From positions 35,061,241 to 35,125,240 of the forward strand of contig JAAONU010000016.1 in the NCBI GenBank assembly GCA_012932295.1: 64,000 bases of DNA, in the 5' to 3' direction. Position 1 is the stretch's first letter, and every line of letters begins with the position of its first letter. This DNA is from Cyclina sinensis (lineage: Eukaryota > Mollusca > Bivalvia > Venerida > Veneridae). Made by a program: the position numbers and the translations under genes. This document shows, one piece after another, positions 24,501 through 38,796 of this stretch. Under the pieces are notes generated by a model. The model saw nothing but the letters and a program-made list of their open reading frames with translations, did not search any database and was not told where the DNA came from.

Positions 24501-25040
24501 AAGTTATGTCAAAACAAGCTTTTGAAGTGAGGCGTTATTCATCAGCGAAAAACGCTTGATACAGATAGCAAAATGTATTGCTGAAACAACGAATTTAGAT
24601 ACATTTACAAAACATTGGACAAATCTACATAAAACACGAGTTGTACCATTCTTATGAACGTTACAACAGATGCCTTACCTCAAGATCAACGAGTTCTTTT
24701 GTACGTTTATTTCGGATCTCGACAGTGTGCAACTCCCTCATTTTACGGATACACGGATTCTGTGGCTCTTTTATTCTTGTCACAGACAACCTCCTCGCTT
24801 TCAGTCGGTCGTATTTTGGGACTGGCAATCCGGAAATTGCCAAATGTGTTGGCTTCATTGTGTGTCCAGCACATCTGTACTTTATAGTGTGTTTAGCTTT
24901 AGTCACTGTCTTTGATGCTTTTGTTTGGACAGGTATATCCCTTGCTGACAACATGGTCACTGATTTACAGACTCGAAAACAGAAACAAATAGCCAGTGAA
25001 CGTTTAAAACATTTACAATGGCTCGCTGCAGAAATGAAAT
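21540..25040. repeat. Copy 4 of the large duplicated unit
   Basis: Shared landmarks in order: AAAGTAATGGAGTGTGG near 21680, the CATATCTGCCTTGTTCATTGG segment near 21789, CACGTGACAAAATGGCGCTTAAATCC near 21943, CATAAACATGCACTCAGGTG near 22110, CTTCAAACTGGATTGACTG near 22276, GGTTGTCATAGTAACC near 23105, and the intact 97-codon frame at 24661-24954. It is the most compact copy, about 3.5 kb, and lacks the middle section represented near 11.4-12.5 kb in copy 2. Confidence 0.6.
24661..24954 (-). CDS. Conserved 97-codon frame in the duplicated unit (copy D), unknown function
   Basis: ATG at 24954-24952, stop TAA at 24663-24661. The open frame continues upstream to about 25047, where TTTTATTTCATTTCTGCAG on the minus strand is a fair splice acceptor, so this may be a terminal exon. 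The peptide is basic, has no membrane segment and contains TIKYRCAGHTMKPTHLAISG and IRKMRELHTVEIRNKRTKEL. Its length equals copy A exactly, while copies B and C are broken. The base differences from copy A favour the minus strand over the overlapping plus frame. Function, partners and expression are unknown. Confidence 0.42.
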   Translation of the reverse strand: MLSARDIPVQTKASKTVTKAKHTIKYRCAGHTMKPTHLAISGLPVPKYDRLKARRLSVTRIKEPQNPCIRKMRELHTVEIRNKRTKELVDLEVRHLL

Positions 25041-25249
25041 AAAACAAGCCCCAGAATAAAAGTCAGTTGTTTTTTTTTTACATTAATAAAGGAATAAAAA
25101 AACCATATTACTACATAAGACACATGAAAGACTGCAAGTGTTTTTTCTTTTCTATCTGTTAAAGGCAGTAAGTTCGCCTTTTTTTTACAAAAAGCATGTC
25201 GTTGGTCATACCCGATTTCTAGAGTGAATTAAAAAAACAAGAAAAATTA

Positions 25250-26420
25250 CCAGATAAATAACATCTAATGAAATATAAACAGACCACATGTTTAGTACAA
25301 GTTAACAAAAACAGCTAGTTTCTTGACCCTTCTTAATCAGCTCCCCTATCATCACTTCCCTTACTATAATTGGGAAGCTACATAGCCAAGTGTTCCAAAA
25401 TACTTTGAAACTAAATTGAAAGTAATGGAGCCTGGTCAGGAAGGCGACTAAGACAACAAGTATCTTTTTCAACAGTGCTGGATAAATTGTGAGAATATCT
25501 TAAATTGCTTGAAAAATGAGTGGTTCAGTAACTGCATAGACATCAAACAGAACAACGTAACTATAACATGTCTGCTTTGCTCCTTGGACAAAAAGCTACA
25601 ATGTCAGACACTAAAGTGCATACATTTAGAAGCGAGAGAATCGATTCCACCTATTAACCGACTACGAACATTTCCATATTTAATACAAAATGAAAATATC
25701 ACGTGACAAAATGGCGCTTAAATCCGTGTAAATTTCAAATACTTCCTTGGAATTTTAATCCTTTTTCATTTCAAATAAAATGAGGTCATAACAATATCAA
25801 GAGACGTGTACTTAATGACGCTAACATCGACTCTTACTGATGTACTAGAATTATTGGAAAACACTGCCTGTCATAAACATGCACTCAGGTGTTTCTAACA
25901 CTGTTATCACCACTCGGGGAACGTCGGTTGGGCCAAGTACACACGACCAATGAGATTTCAGCTACCTGATGTAAGATATGATTGAATAGGTCGACAGAGT
26001 ACTTTATCTGTAGCTTTTTTCACGTCCAACAAGTACGTATATTAACGTTAATATCTGTACCTGTGTCAAATTAGAAATTTTGCTTACCAAGGCGGATAAC
26101 TGTTCAAATGTTTCACAGACTTTTGGTATTAACCAGTACATTTTTAATGTGTTGTAAGGGCTACAAATAACAGATTAACGCAAGTTAACGCTACCAAAAG
26201 TGGACATAAAAATAAGCTGAACTTTAACTGTCAAAACTTTAAATTAGACCGTTAATAGTAAAATATTACGGGACTTGACACCAACGCGTGAAATTCCCTC
26301 CATAAATATATGTTATACATGTTAAAACAACATTTAAATTAAACAAAACAGTTTTATTGCAGTAACAATTTTTCGTTAGCATCTTCACAGAAAAGCTTAA
26401 ATGTTCACAAACAATTAACT
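25250..26420. repeat. Partial copy 5 of the large duplicated unit
   Basis: Landmarks of the unit start recur: AAAGTAATGGAGCCTGG near 25420, GCATAGACATC and CATGTCTGCTTTGCTCCTTGG near 25533-25587, CACGTGACAAAATGGCGCTTAAATCC near 25700, and CATAAACATGCACTCAGGTG near 25873. Similarity then fades after about 26.4 kb, with no sign of the later landmarks, so the array ends here. Confidence 0.5.
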
Positions 26421-26829
26421 ACAATATCTTTGTACATCAATTAAATGTTTCTGTAGACTCCAAATATGTAATACTGAATATACGACAAAGCTTAGTCGAA
26501 ATATTTTCAAAAAAATATGAACATAAACATTAAAAAAATCACAAAAAAAGGCTTCTAAAATACTTCTGATTCAATCGCATAAATTCTTGAAAGTAATGTA
26601 TAATTTGAAAGCCAAGAGGACACTACAACGTTCTGGAAGACACATTGTGTATTTCATACAAACGCAAGATATTTTACTTTTAGAACGCTACATTATATTT
26701 TTTTTCGTACTTGCCATGTTCCATAGTTTAAAGGGCATTAAAGGCAGAATATTTAGTACCTTTAAATGTGTTATAGAAGTTAAGAACTGTCACTGTAAGA
26801 TGACTATGCCCAAGAAGTGGTGCTTTGAC

Positions 26830-27300
26830 CTTTGAGCTGAGAACCAGGCATTCAGGGGTCAAGGTCAAATAAATATAAGTCAGTGGGAAGGTCTTGTCAA
26901 AAGGGGTGTTGTTTCCAAGTATAAAGTATATCCACTTAATAATGTGGAAGTTATGGCCAATATTAATGTCTTCTGACAATTAGATGTCCAAGGTGAAGGT
27001 CATTCCTGGGTCAAGGTCAAACAAATACAGGTCAGTGAAGTTCTTTTCCAAAGGGGAGTTGTGTCTAAGTATGAAGTAAATCCACTTACTAATATGGAAG
27101 TTAGAGCCAATGTTAAAGATTTCTTACAATCGGATGTCCAAGGTGAAGGTCATTCAGGGGTCAAGGTAAAAAAATATAAGTTAGTAGGAAGGTCTTGTCC
27201 AAAGGGGTTTTGTGTCCAAGTATGAAGTAAATCCACTTACTAATAAGGAAGTTATGGCCAATGTTAAAGTTTTCGGACGGACTGACAGACGGACAGTTCA
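26830..27300. repeat. Tandem repeat, about 150-base units, three copies
   Basis: Each unit has GGTCAAGGTCAAATAAATA, CAAAAGGGGTGTTGTTTCC, AAGTATGAAGTAAATCCACTTA and GAAGTTATGGCCAATGTTAA. The block ends with GGACGGACTGACAGACGGAC, a tail resembling other dispersed elements in the window. The units are related to those inside the element at 27832-30461. 27300-27700 is otherwise unexplained; part of it weakly resembles 49430-49680. Confidence 0.65.
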
Positions 27301-27701
27301 AAAACTATTACACAGCTGTCTGTTTCGTATATACAATCTAGTAATGTCTTGGAGTGGTTACTTCCCTTGAATGTGCCAATGCACTCACAGTGGTTATTTC
27401 CTTTACAGTACTGCTCAGTTGGAATTCCTCGGGTTCGTGTGGCGCAATGTTTATGACTGAGGTGTTCCGACTGAGTTACTGATATGATACGGGAAGAAAC
27501 ACTGCGTTTACTGTGGGAGTGGAATTGGCAAAATTAATTAAAGGGAAACTATTCCTGCTTCAAATATGCTTTTTGCGCTCCAAAAGTAGTCACTTCTTCA
27601 TAAATAGTCGAGATACTCAAACATAAAGCCAAGGTTCTTAATCTAAATTTAAATTTAAATATGTTAAGACAGAGAAAACTATTTTCGGTTCTTATTCTTC
27701 A

Positions 27702-30700
27702 ACAAGAGGGCCATAATGGCCCTGGATCGCTCACCTGAGTACTTTGCTTGAGGGTCTACCGTTAAGCAAACATCAGATGCAACATTACATTTTCTAACTG
27801 AAGATATTCAAAGATCTCTTATTTTATACAAACAAGAGCAACCGCAATCGGCGGCCACGCTCTACTTTTTCCTATTTCCAAAGGCAAACACATCAGAGGA
27901 AGCACATTGTGGTAAGGGGTTTCAAATGAAACATCATTTGGAAATATAATTATACATAACAAAGTTATGGCCAATTTTAGCAACATTCAGAAATTTGACC
28001 TTAAAGGTCAATGTCAAGTTCAGTTTAACCTTCTTTGGAGGTATTGTCTAAGAGGTAGTTAAGTCCAAGCATGAAGGCAGTACATCCATCAACAACAAAG
28101 ATATCGCCAAATTAAGTAATGTCATGGTCATTTAAAGGTCAAGGTAATGCTTGAATTGTTCAACACGTTTGTTTTATTCTCTGTGTTGTTTTGTCCCTGT
28201 ATAGATCAAATCCGTCCATAAATAACAAAAGTCTGGCTATTTTAGCAAAATGCAATAATTCGAACTTGACGGTAAAGGTCATTTAAAGGTTAAGGTCATA
28301 CTTGAATAATTTAACATGTAGGTTTTGTCATGAGCGTTGTTTTGTCCAAGTATTAATAAAAAAGAACTTAATATGACGTTATGGCAAATATTAGCAAAAT
28401 TTAATAATTTGACTTTGATGGTCAAGGTCATTTGAAAGTCAAGGTCACAGCTGAATGATTCAATGTGTCAGGTTTGTCATAAGTGTTGTTTTGTCCCAGT
28501 ATAAATCAAATCAAACCATAATTAACAAAAATTTGGCTATTTTAAGCAAAATTCAATAACTTGACCTTAAATGTCAAGGTCATCTAAAGGTCAAGGTCAT
28601 ACTTATAATAGATAAAAATGTCGGTTTTGTTGTTTTATCAAAGTATAAATCAAATCCATAAATAAACAAGAGTTATGACAATAAAAGCAAAATACAACAA
28701 TGGGACCTTGACCTTCAAGGTCATTTAAGGATAAAGGTCATACCTGAATTGTTCAAGATGTAAGTTTTGTCAAAAGTGTTGTTTGTCCAAGTATGAATCA
28801 AGTCTAACCATAAATTACACAGTTATGACCAATCTTAGCAAAATTCAATAACTTGATCTTGCTAGTCAAGGTCATTTTTAGGTTAAGGCCAAACTTGAAT
28901 AAAAATGTCAAATTTGTCAAAAGTAAGTCACATTTGAGTTATTCAACATGTCCGTTTTGTCACAAGTTTTGTTTTGTCCAAGTCTGAATCAATTACAACA
29001 ATAAATGACAAAATTATGGCAAATTGTAGAAAAATTCAATAGTTTGACCTTGAAGGTCAAGGTCATTTTAACGTTAAATTGATACATGAAAGAATCATGA
29101 TGTCGGATTTGTCATAAGTGTTTTTTGTCCAAGTATGAGCAAGTCCATAAATAAATACAAAAGTTATGACATTTTGAACAAAATTCAATAATTTGACCTT
29201 GACGGTCATGGTCATTTTAAGGTAAAGGTCACACACAAAGGTGTTTTGTCATAAATTTTGTCCAAGAATGAATCAAAAGCAACCATAAACAACCAAGTTA
29301 TGACAATTTAAGCAAAATTTAATTATCTGACCTTGACGGTCATGGTTATTTTAAGGTTAAGGTCAAACTTGAATAACTTTTTTTGTCGACTTTGTCATTA
29401 GTGTTGTTTTGTCCAAGTCTGATTCAAATCCAAACATAAATAACAAAATTATGGCCAGTTTTAACAAAATTCAATGATTTGACCTTGACTGTTAAGGTCA
29501 TTTAAAGTTCAAGGTCAAAGTTGAAATAATCATAATGTCCGATTTGTCATAAGTCTTGTTTAGTTCAAATATGAATTAAATCTATAAATAAATGAGAAAA
29601 TTATAACAATTTTAGCAAAATTCAATCATCTGACCTTGACGGTTAAGGTCATTTTAAGGTCATGGTCATATCTGAGTTATTCAACATGTCTGTTTTTGTC
29701 AAAAGTGTTGTTTTGTCTAAGTATAAATCAAATAGAACCATAAATACTAAAGTTATAGACAATTTTAGCAAAATTTAATAATTTGACCTTGAAGGTGAAG
29801 GTCATTTATTAGTCAAGGTCAAGTTGAGTCTAGTTCACTTAAAGATCTTGTCCAAAGGGTTGTTGTGTCCAAGTAAGAAGACAATCCACCTATTGATAAT
29901 AAAGTTATGGCAAATTTTAGCAAATTTCAATCACTTGACCTTGAAGGTGAAGGTCATTTATGAGTCAAGGTCAAGTTTAGTCTGGTCTACTTGTAGATCT
30001 TGTCTAAAGGGTTGTTGTGCACAAGCATGAATAGAATCCACTAATTAATAATAAAGTTATGGCCAAATTTAGCAAAATTCAATATTTTGTCCTTGAAGGT
30101 GAAGGTCATTTATGAGTCAAGGTCAAGTTTAGTCTGGTCTTCTTGAAGTTCTTCTCCAAAGGGTTGTTGTGTCCAAGCATGAAGACAATCCACCTACTAA
30201 TAATAAAGTTATGGCCAATTTTAGCAAAATTCAATATTTTGACCTTGAATTCGAAGGTCATTTAAGAGGCAATGTCAAGTTTAGTCTGGTCATCTTGAAG
30301 GTCTTGTCCAAAGGGTTGTTATGTCCAAGTATGAAGATAATCCATCAAGGAATAAAAAAAATATGATCAATGTTAAATTTTTCGGACGGGAACGGCAACG
30401 GCAACGACACCATGACTATAGCAATAACTCGATTTTTTTTCAAAAAAAGTCGAGCTAAAAATCCATGGGGCAGAAGCAATTTCGTGATAACAGCTTGTGA
30501 GAAGATGTAATTGAAGCCATATATTGAAGAAAACCTGTTGGCTCCAGTGGCAGAACCGTTTAAGCAATTTCAACGCAGGAAAATTTCCTTGAAATTTGAT
30601 GGAAAATTACCTTGCCATTGAGGAGGAGATGCTGTTTGATTTCTTTTCTATTTTTAGCTTTTGCAGCCCTTATGTGCAATGGAGCGGAACGGTTTGAGCA

Positions 30701-31170
30701 ATTTTAGAAAAGAGCAATATAAGGAACATTTTTGTCAGATTTTGTTTAAAATGACCAAGTGGTTTTGGAGGAGATGTCATTTGAAGCCAAATATTGACGA
30801 AAATCTATTTTTAGCTCTGGCGGCCGTTTTGTTCAATGGAGCGGAACCGTTTTAGCAATTTTAATAGAGGGCTGTGAAATTTGGTGGAAAATTGTCCAGC
30901 CGTTCAGGAGAAGATGTTGTTTTATTTTTTTTCTATTTTTACCTTTTGCAGCCCTAATGTGCAATGTAGCAGAAAGGTTTGAGCAATTTTAGAAAAGGGA
31001 AATATAAGGAACATTTCTGTAAAGTTTGGCTAAAAATAGCTTTGTGGTTTAGGAGGTGATGTCATTTAAAGTACAATGTTGACGACGCACGACTAACGAC
31101 GGAATACGTACGCCGGACACAGGGTGATCACAATAGCTCACCCTGAGCATTTGCTCAGGTGAGCTAAAAA
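27702..31170 (+). mobile_element. Dispersed element, ACAAGAG...GAGCTAAAAA type (outer)
   Basis: The 5' end is ACAAGAGGGCCATAATGGCC, then GGATCGCTCACCTGAG, nearly the same as the start at 15298. The 3' end is CAATAGCTCACCCTGAGC, then TGCTCAGGTGAGCTAAAAA. Only about 130 bases precede and about 700 follow a nested insertion (27832-30461). The right part contains repeat units with TTTTGCAGCCCTTATGTGCAATGGAGC. It is non-coding. Confidence 0.65.
27832..30461 (+). mobile_element. Nested dispersed element with many GGTCAAGGTCA-type units
   Basis: It starts ACAAGAGCAACCGCAATCGG, then CGGCCACGCTCTAC, and ends ACTCGATTTTTTTTC, AAAAAAAGTCGAGCTAAAAA, a terminal hairpin. The body is some fifteen diverged units of about 100-180 bases with TTATGGCCAATTTTAGCAAA, TTGACCTTGAAGGTCAAGGT and TTTTGTCCAAGTATGAA. 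The last four units, from about 29820, are closer to each other (AAAGGGTTGTTGTGTCCAAG). No coding frame survives. Confidence 0.7.
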
Positions 31171-31444
31171 AGTGAATAAACGTGAGTCGTGTAGTAACAT
31201 GAAGAACCACTCTAGTAAGTCTTAGTCAATTCTTTCGTGAAATTTATCTTACATCCAGTAACAAAATAAATGTTTGCGGGAGAAAAAAAATCATTATCAG
31301 CAATGCATATCACATAAACCCACGTGTAAAAGGATGTCACTTGTCTATAAATAGAGAAGAAAAGAAAGGCTTGTTATTTTGAAGGTTTTCGCCAAAAATA
31401 GCTCTGGAAAAAATGCTGTCAAATGTTCTCTCATTTGCCACACA

Positions 31445-35057
<3,613 letters not shown>

Positions 35058-35689
35058 TGCCTAAATTATTCGTAAGTAGAGTTTAACCTGATATATGAAA
35101 AAGTTGAATCACAGAAATAGTATAATAGCGTTTCATTTGTAATAAATCAAAGCATTATAAATCCTGAAAGGGTCCCTAACCTTCTCGTCGTGCTGCTTTA
35201 ATTTTCCGCAAAATGTACAAAATTTCCCTATTGTGATTTGCAGTCTGTTTTGAGAAAAAAAAAACGGAAACTAGTGTCCTTTCAAACATGAATAAGACAG
35301 GTCTTCTTCCTATTATCCGATTCATGTTGTTTATGACTAGGTGACATCAGGATATCAGGATATGTAAAGTTACAATAACATGATGTAAGTTTATAAGGAC
35401 ATACCCTATAAATTATGCCGATGACGATGACGAGTTTTTCATAAAATGAAAAAAAAAACAGTTTTGGGAAAGATAAACATTTGACCTTTCCTTACAGCTT
35501 TTAAGCACTAAGAAAAAATCTTTTTGCAATAACCACCATCCAAACAAAAATGTACAACAACAACTCTTAAAGACTGCTATTAACGCATTTACTTTACCTG
35601 TTGACACATTGACATAGGGTGTTCGTTAAATATCATTCACACTGTCACAATTTTGAAGGAAATGGAATAGTCTACATTTTAGGATATGC

Positions 35690-35905
35690 CTCTTCAAATT
35701 ACCTAAGCTGTCACTGATTGATGGTCATGGGTTGGAGCCTGCTCCCGACCGTAACTATTTATTTGAGATAGCTGGCTGTTTCTTACAGAGAACAGACTTC
35801 TAGATCTGGCCATTCCAATGAACATGGTTAAATAAACTGCGCACGTGCTGCTGCAGACGGTCATGGGGCGTAAAACCCATTTACACCACTAAATCCTGCC
35901 TTCAG
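35690..35905 (+). mobile_element. SINE-like sequence (tRNA-type B box and conserved tail)
   Basis: A B-box-like GGTTGGAGCCT near 35731 is followed by TTCTTACAGAGAACAGACTT, CATTCCAATGAACATGGTT and a GGTCATGGGGCGTAAAACCC end. I recall this arrangement from tRNA-derived SINEs of bivalves, but the A box is not clear here. It is non-coding. Confidence 0.4.
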
Positions 35906-38046
35906 CACTGTGATCAGTCATGGATCAGTCATGTTATGTCAATACGGCCAAACAAAGAAGCTGCCTGACAGGACAACAAATTAGTGTAACTCAGCAAAAC
36001 GACATTGGACATAGCATCAAAATATGTCTTAGCATAAGACAGTAGAGGCGTTCCATATCAAGTATACTACACTTATCACCGTCACTTGAAGTTACGACCA
36101 AGTCTCCTTGACCTCTCCCCTAGATTATCATGAAAACATCTACATACAACTGTTTCTACTGTTATCCATTGGAAATATATGCCCTTTAAAAAAAAGCCAA
36201 CAGTATAAGCTATTATATTGTAGTATAGTGGGTGTACCTGAGCATTTTTTTTACTCTTGTGCGAGGACCGCAGTACATGTGAGGGAACTGGTTCTAAACT
36301 TCAAGTGACTGTGCGCTATATCAGAAACCAAAAGTTGTTAATAAATATTTTATTAATTACCAAAACAAAGATAGACATGAAGAAAAAATCAGTTAGTTAC
36401 CTTAAATAGTACAGTCCACAATATCAACTTAGGTTGTATTTGTTAACTGCTTTCACGTTGATGAAATAACCAGCTGTACGATGTAAACAAAACTAGACGA
36501 CAACCGGATACATTTGTCATTCGTGGTTGGAAAATGTGAAAACTACAGTGCGAAACATTGCGGTTATACATTTCACAACCGCCTGTAAGTGAATACTTTT
36601 AGTCTATTTTTAAACTCAATCGATTTCATGTAGGAGCGTATTGTGATAGGGATAAAAAGTTATAAAAGCAGTTGAGAATAAAATAAACATTAGATATTTT
36701 ATTAATATGTTGCGTATCACTTTATATCTATGAAAATATGGAAAAAATAAACTTTTCTACATAGTTGAAAATAACCTATTAAAACATAATTATATTATAT
36801 GGTGTCCATCGGCATAGCTCCTGTAAGGTATGGGTCTACCCCTTTGTACGTTGCAAGTGCGAGACTTTTAATGTGGCATGTTGAAAAGTGTGCACAGTGC
36901 AACATACTGACATTGCTTGCATCTATAAGCCATATTCAAAATTGAAGAAGTGAGAGAGATGACAGCTTTCTGTGTCAAAAATATGTGCAAAGCTCAACCG
37001 TAAAACAACAGGTAAAATGTTGCGAGTCCAACTGGAAGAAAAACAGTATTTGAATGGACAACCATCAACGTGATTATCATTTGCACTGAGAAAGTCTTTA
37101 AAGTTTCTGTCGATATTCGGCGGAATGAACAGCCCAAATCCCTGGGCTGTAAAAAAAACTCACTAGCCTCTTGAAGGTCCAGACAGAAACAAAAACGCAC
37201 CCGTTATCATTTAATATGTAAAACAAGAAATATATTTGAAAGAAATATTTGACCTTGGTGGAAATTGTACATGTCGACAAGGTATATTTGACATTTTAGA
37301 ATATTTGTCTCCAAAAATATTAATTCAGAAGACATTTTCTATCCATTGATTTATCATACTGCTTCCTTGCACGTGCCAAGTTAGTTACAGGACGTTTTCA
37401 ATATTCATCCGTCACTTTCGATTACTGTTACGTCACTACTTTTGTTTTTGAATAATATGTCATTTCAATAGATTATCATGCCATAAGGCCTAATAAAGAA
37501 CAATAGTCAGTCTTTTCGTCATTCATTGGAATCTACAGACACCAGTCATGAGAGCCTCAAAATTGTCACGTAACAATCCTAAGAAGATAATGAAATAATT
37601 GTAAATATTCATTCGGGATTAGTTCTTCTTTTTCGGCTACAAATTCCATTAATCCTTTAATCAGCCCAAAATGATGGGTTAGACAGCTACGCCGAAAAAA
37701 CTTTCTATAGAACTAAGTTTCACTTCTTTTAAGAATTTATATTTGAAAAAGTACGTCCCTGGTATCAGTCAGGAGCCTACTTTTCAGAACATATGAGAAA
37801 ATTACATTTTTTTAAATAGTTTTAGTATTTATATATTTGGCAAATGGAAGGAAAAAGAACTGGGTTAACAGAATGACTGTCTTAAAAACGTGCAGGTTAT
37901 ATGTATAATTATATGTGAAAGAGGTATACGTACTCCTTAGCATAGTCTATTTTTCAAGATGCACTGTCATTTTCGTTCCAGCTAGGGTTCCTTTCCAAGG
38001 AAGAGGATTTTGATCATTTTTGTGACTTCTTCTAAAACACCAGTTG

Positions 38047-38355
38047 AGTGAGTAAGTGAATGGGTGAGTGAATGAAGGAATGAACGAACGTGCGAGTGAA
38101 TGAATGAATGAATGAACGTGCAAATGAATGGACGTACGAATGAATGAATGAATGAATGATTGAATGAATGAATGAATGAATGAATGAATGAACGTGTGAG
38201 TGAGTGAATGAATACATTAATGACTGAATGAATGCACGTACGAGTGAGTGAGTGAGTGAGTGAGTGAGTGAGTGAGTGAGTGAGACAGACAGACTGAGAG
38301 AATGAATGAACGAAAGAACAAATGAAAGACTGAGAGTGCAAGAGAGCGAGTGAGT
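38047..38355. repeat. (TGAA)n / (GTGA)n compound microsatellite
   Basis: Long runs of GAATGAATGAATG change to GAGTGAGTGAGTG (about 38240-38285), with scattered point changes. Three overlapping minus-strand frames rich in histidine, serine, phenylalanine and threonine result from the tetranucleotide and should not be annotated as proteins. It lies about 450 bases upstream of the SPEF1-like start codon. Confidence 0.9.
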
Positions 38356-38677
38356 GAATTATTAAGGAAATAAGGGTACAACGAGCGAACAAGCAACAAA
38401 CAAACAAAGAACGGACTGAAATGCTGAAATATGTACTCACTGAACATTTTTATCACTACCCTCAAAAAGAGATAATCTATCATATTTGTGTTTATTATTA
38501 TCTGTTTAAATAATTCTACTGCAGTTTTTCGATATCGTCCTAGTGTGATTCTTTTCACGCACCTGTTTTCCTACAAATATTTCCTACAGTAAGCACAACT
38601 GGTTACTACATACAACAATACCAATATCCGGTTAACGTTTAGTGTGGAACGATAGTGGACAGGAGAGTCGTTGTGGA

Positions 38678-38683
38678 TATAAA
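38678..38683 (+). promoter_or_regulatory. Candidate TATA box of the SPEF1-like gene
   Basis: TATAAA occurs in GTGGATATAAAACCTG, about 115 bases before the start codon at 38797. A transcription start some 30 bases downstream would leave a short 5' leader. No convincing RFX X-box, which would be expected for a ciliary gene, was found in the 250 bases before the ATG. Confidence 0.35.
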
Positions 38684-38796
38684 ACCTGAACACGGAAAAC
38701 ATGACATGGATGTAAATAGGCCTTGAATATAGCATTTTTATGTATATTTGCACTATTAAATGTACTTTTAGCAGTGAATGACAATAATAAACAAGA

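Larger units (their letters stand above)
35058..38570. other. Intergenic region between two divergent genes
   Basis: This holds the upstream region of the Deltex-like gene on the left and of the SPEF1-like gene on the right, a SINE-like sequence (35690-35905) and a tetranucleotide array (38047-38355). No coding exon is supported; the small frames here lack family similarity and splice signals. The gap, about 3.7 kb between start codons, is long for a shared bidirectional promoter. Confidence 0.5.

Noticed and set aside
24641..25042. A 133-codon plus frame over the 97-codon minus frame
   Set aside because: It differs in length from the copy at 9457-9804, and base differences that are silent on the minus strand alter it. 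I treat it as the shadow, with some residual doubt.
37982..38558. Three overlapping minus-strand frames rich in HSFIHS repeats
   Set aside because: They are direct translations of the TGAA/GTGA microsatellite, with no homologous domain and no splice context.
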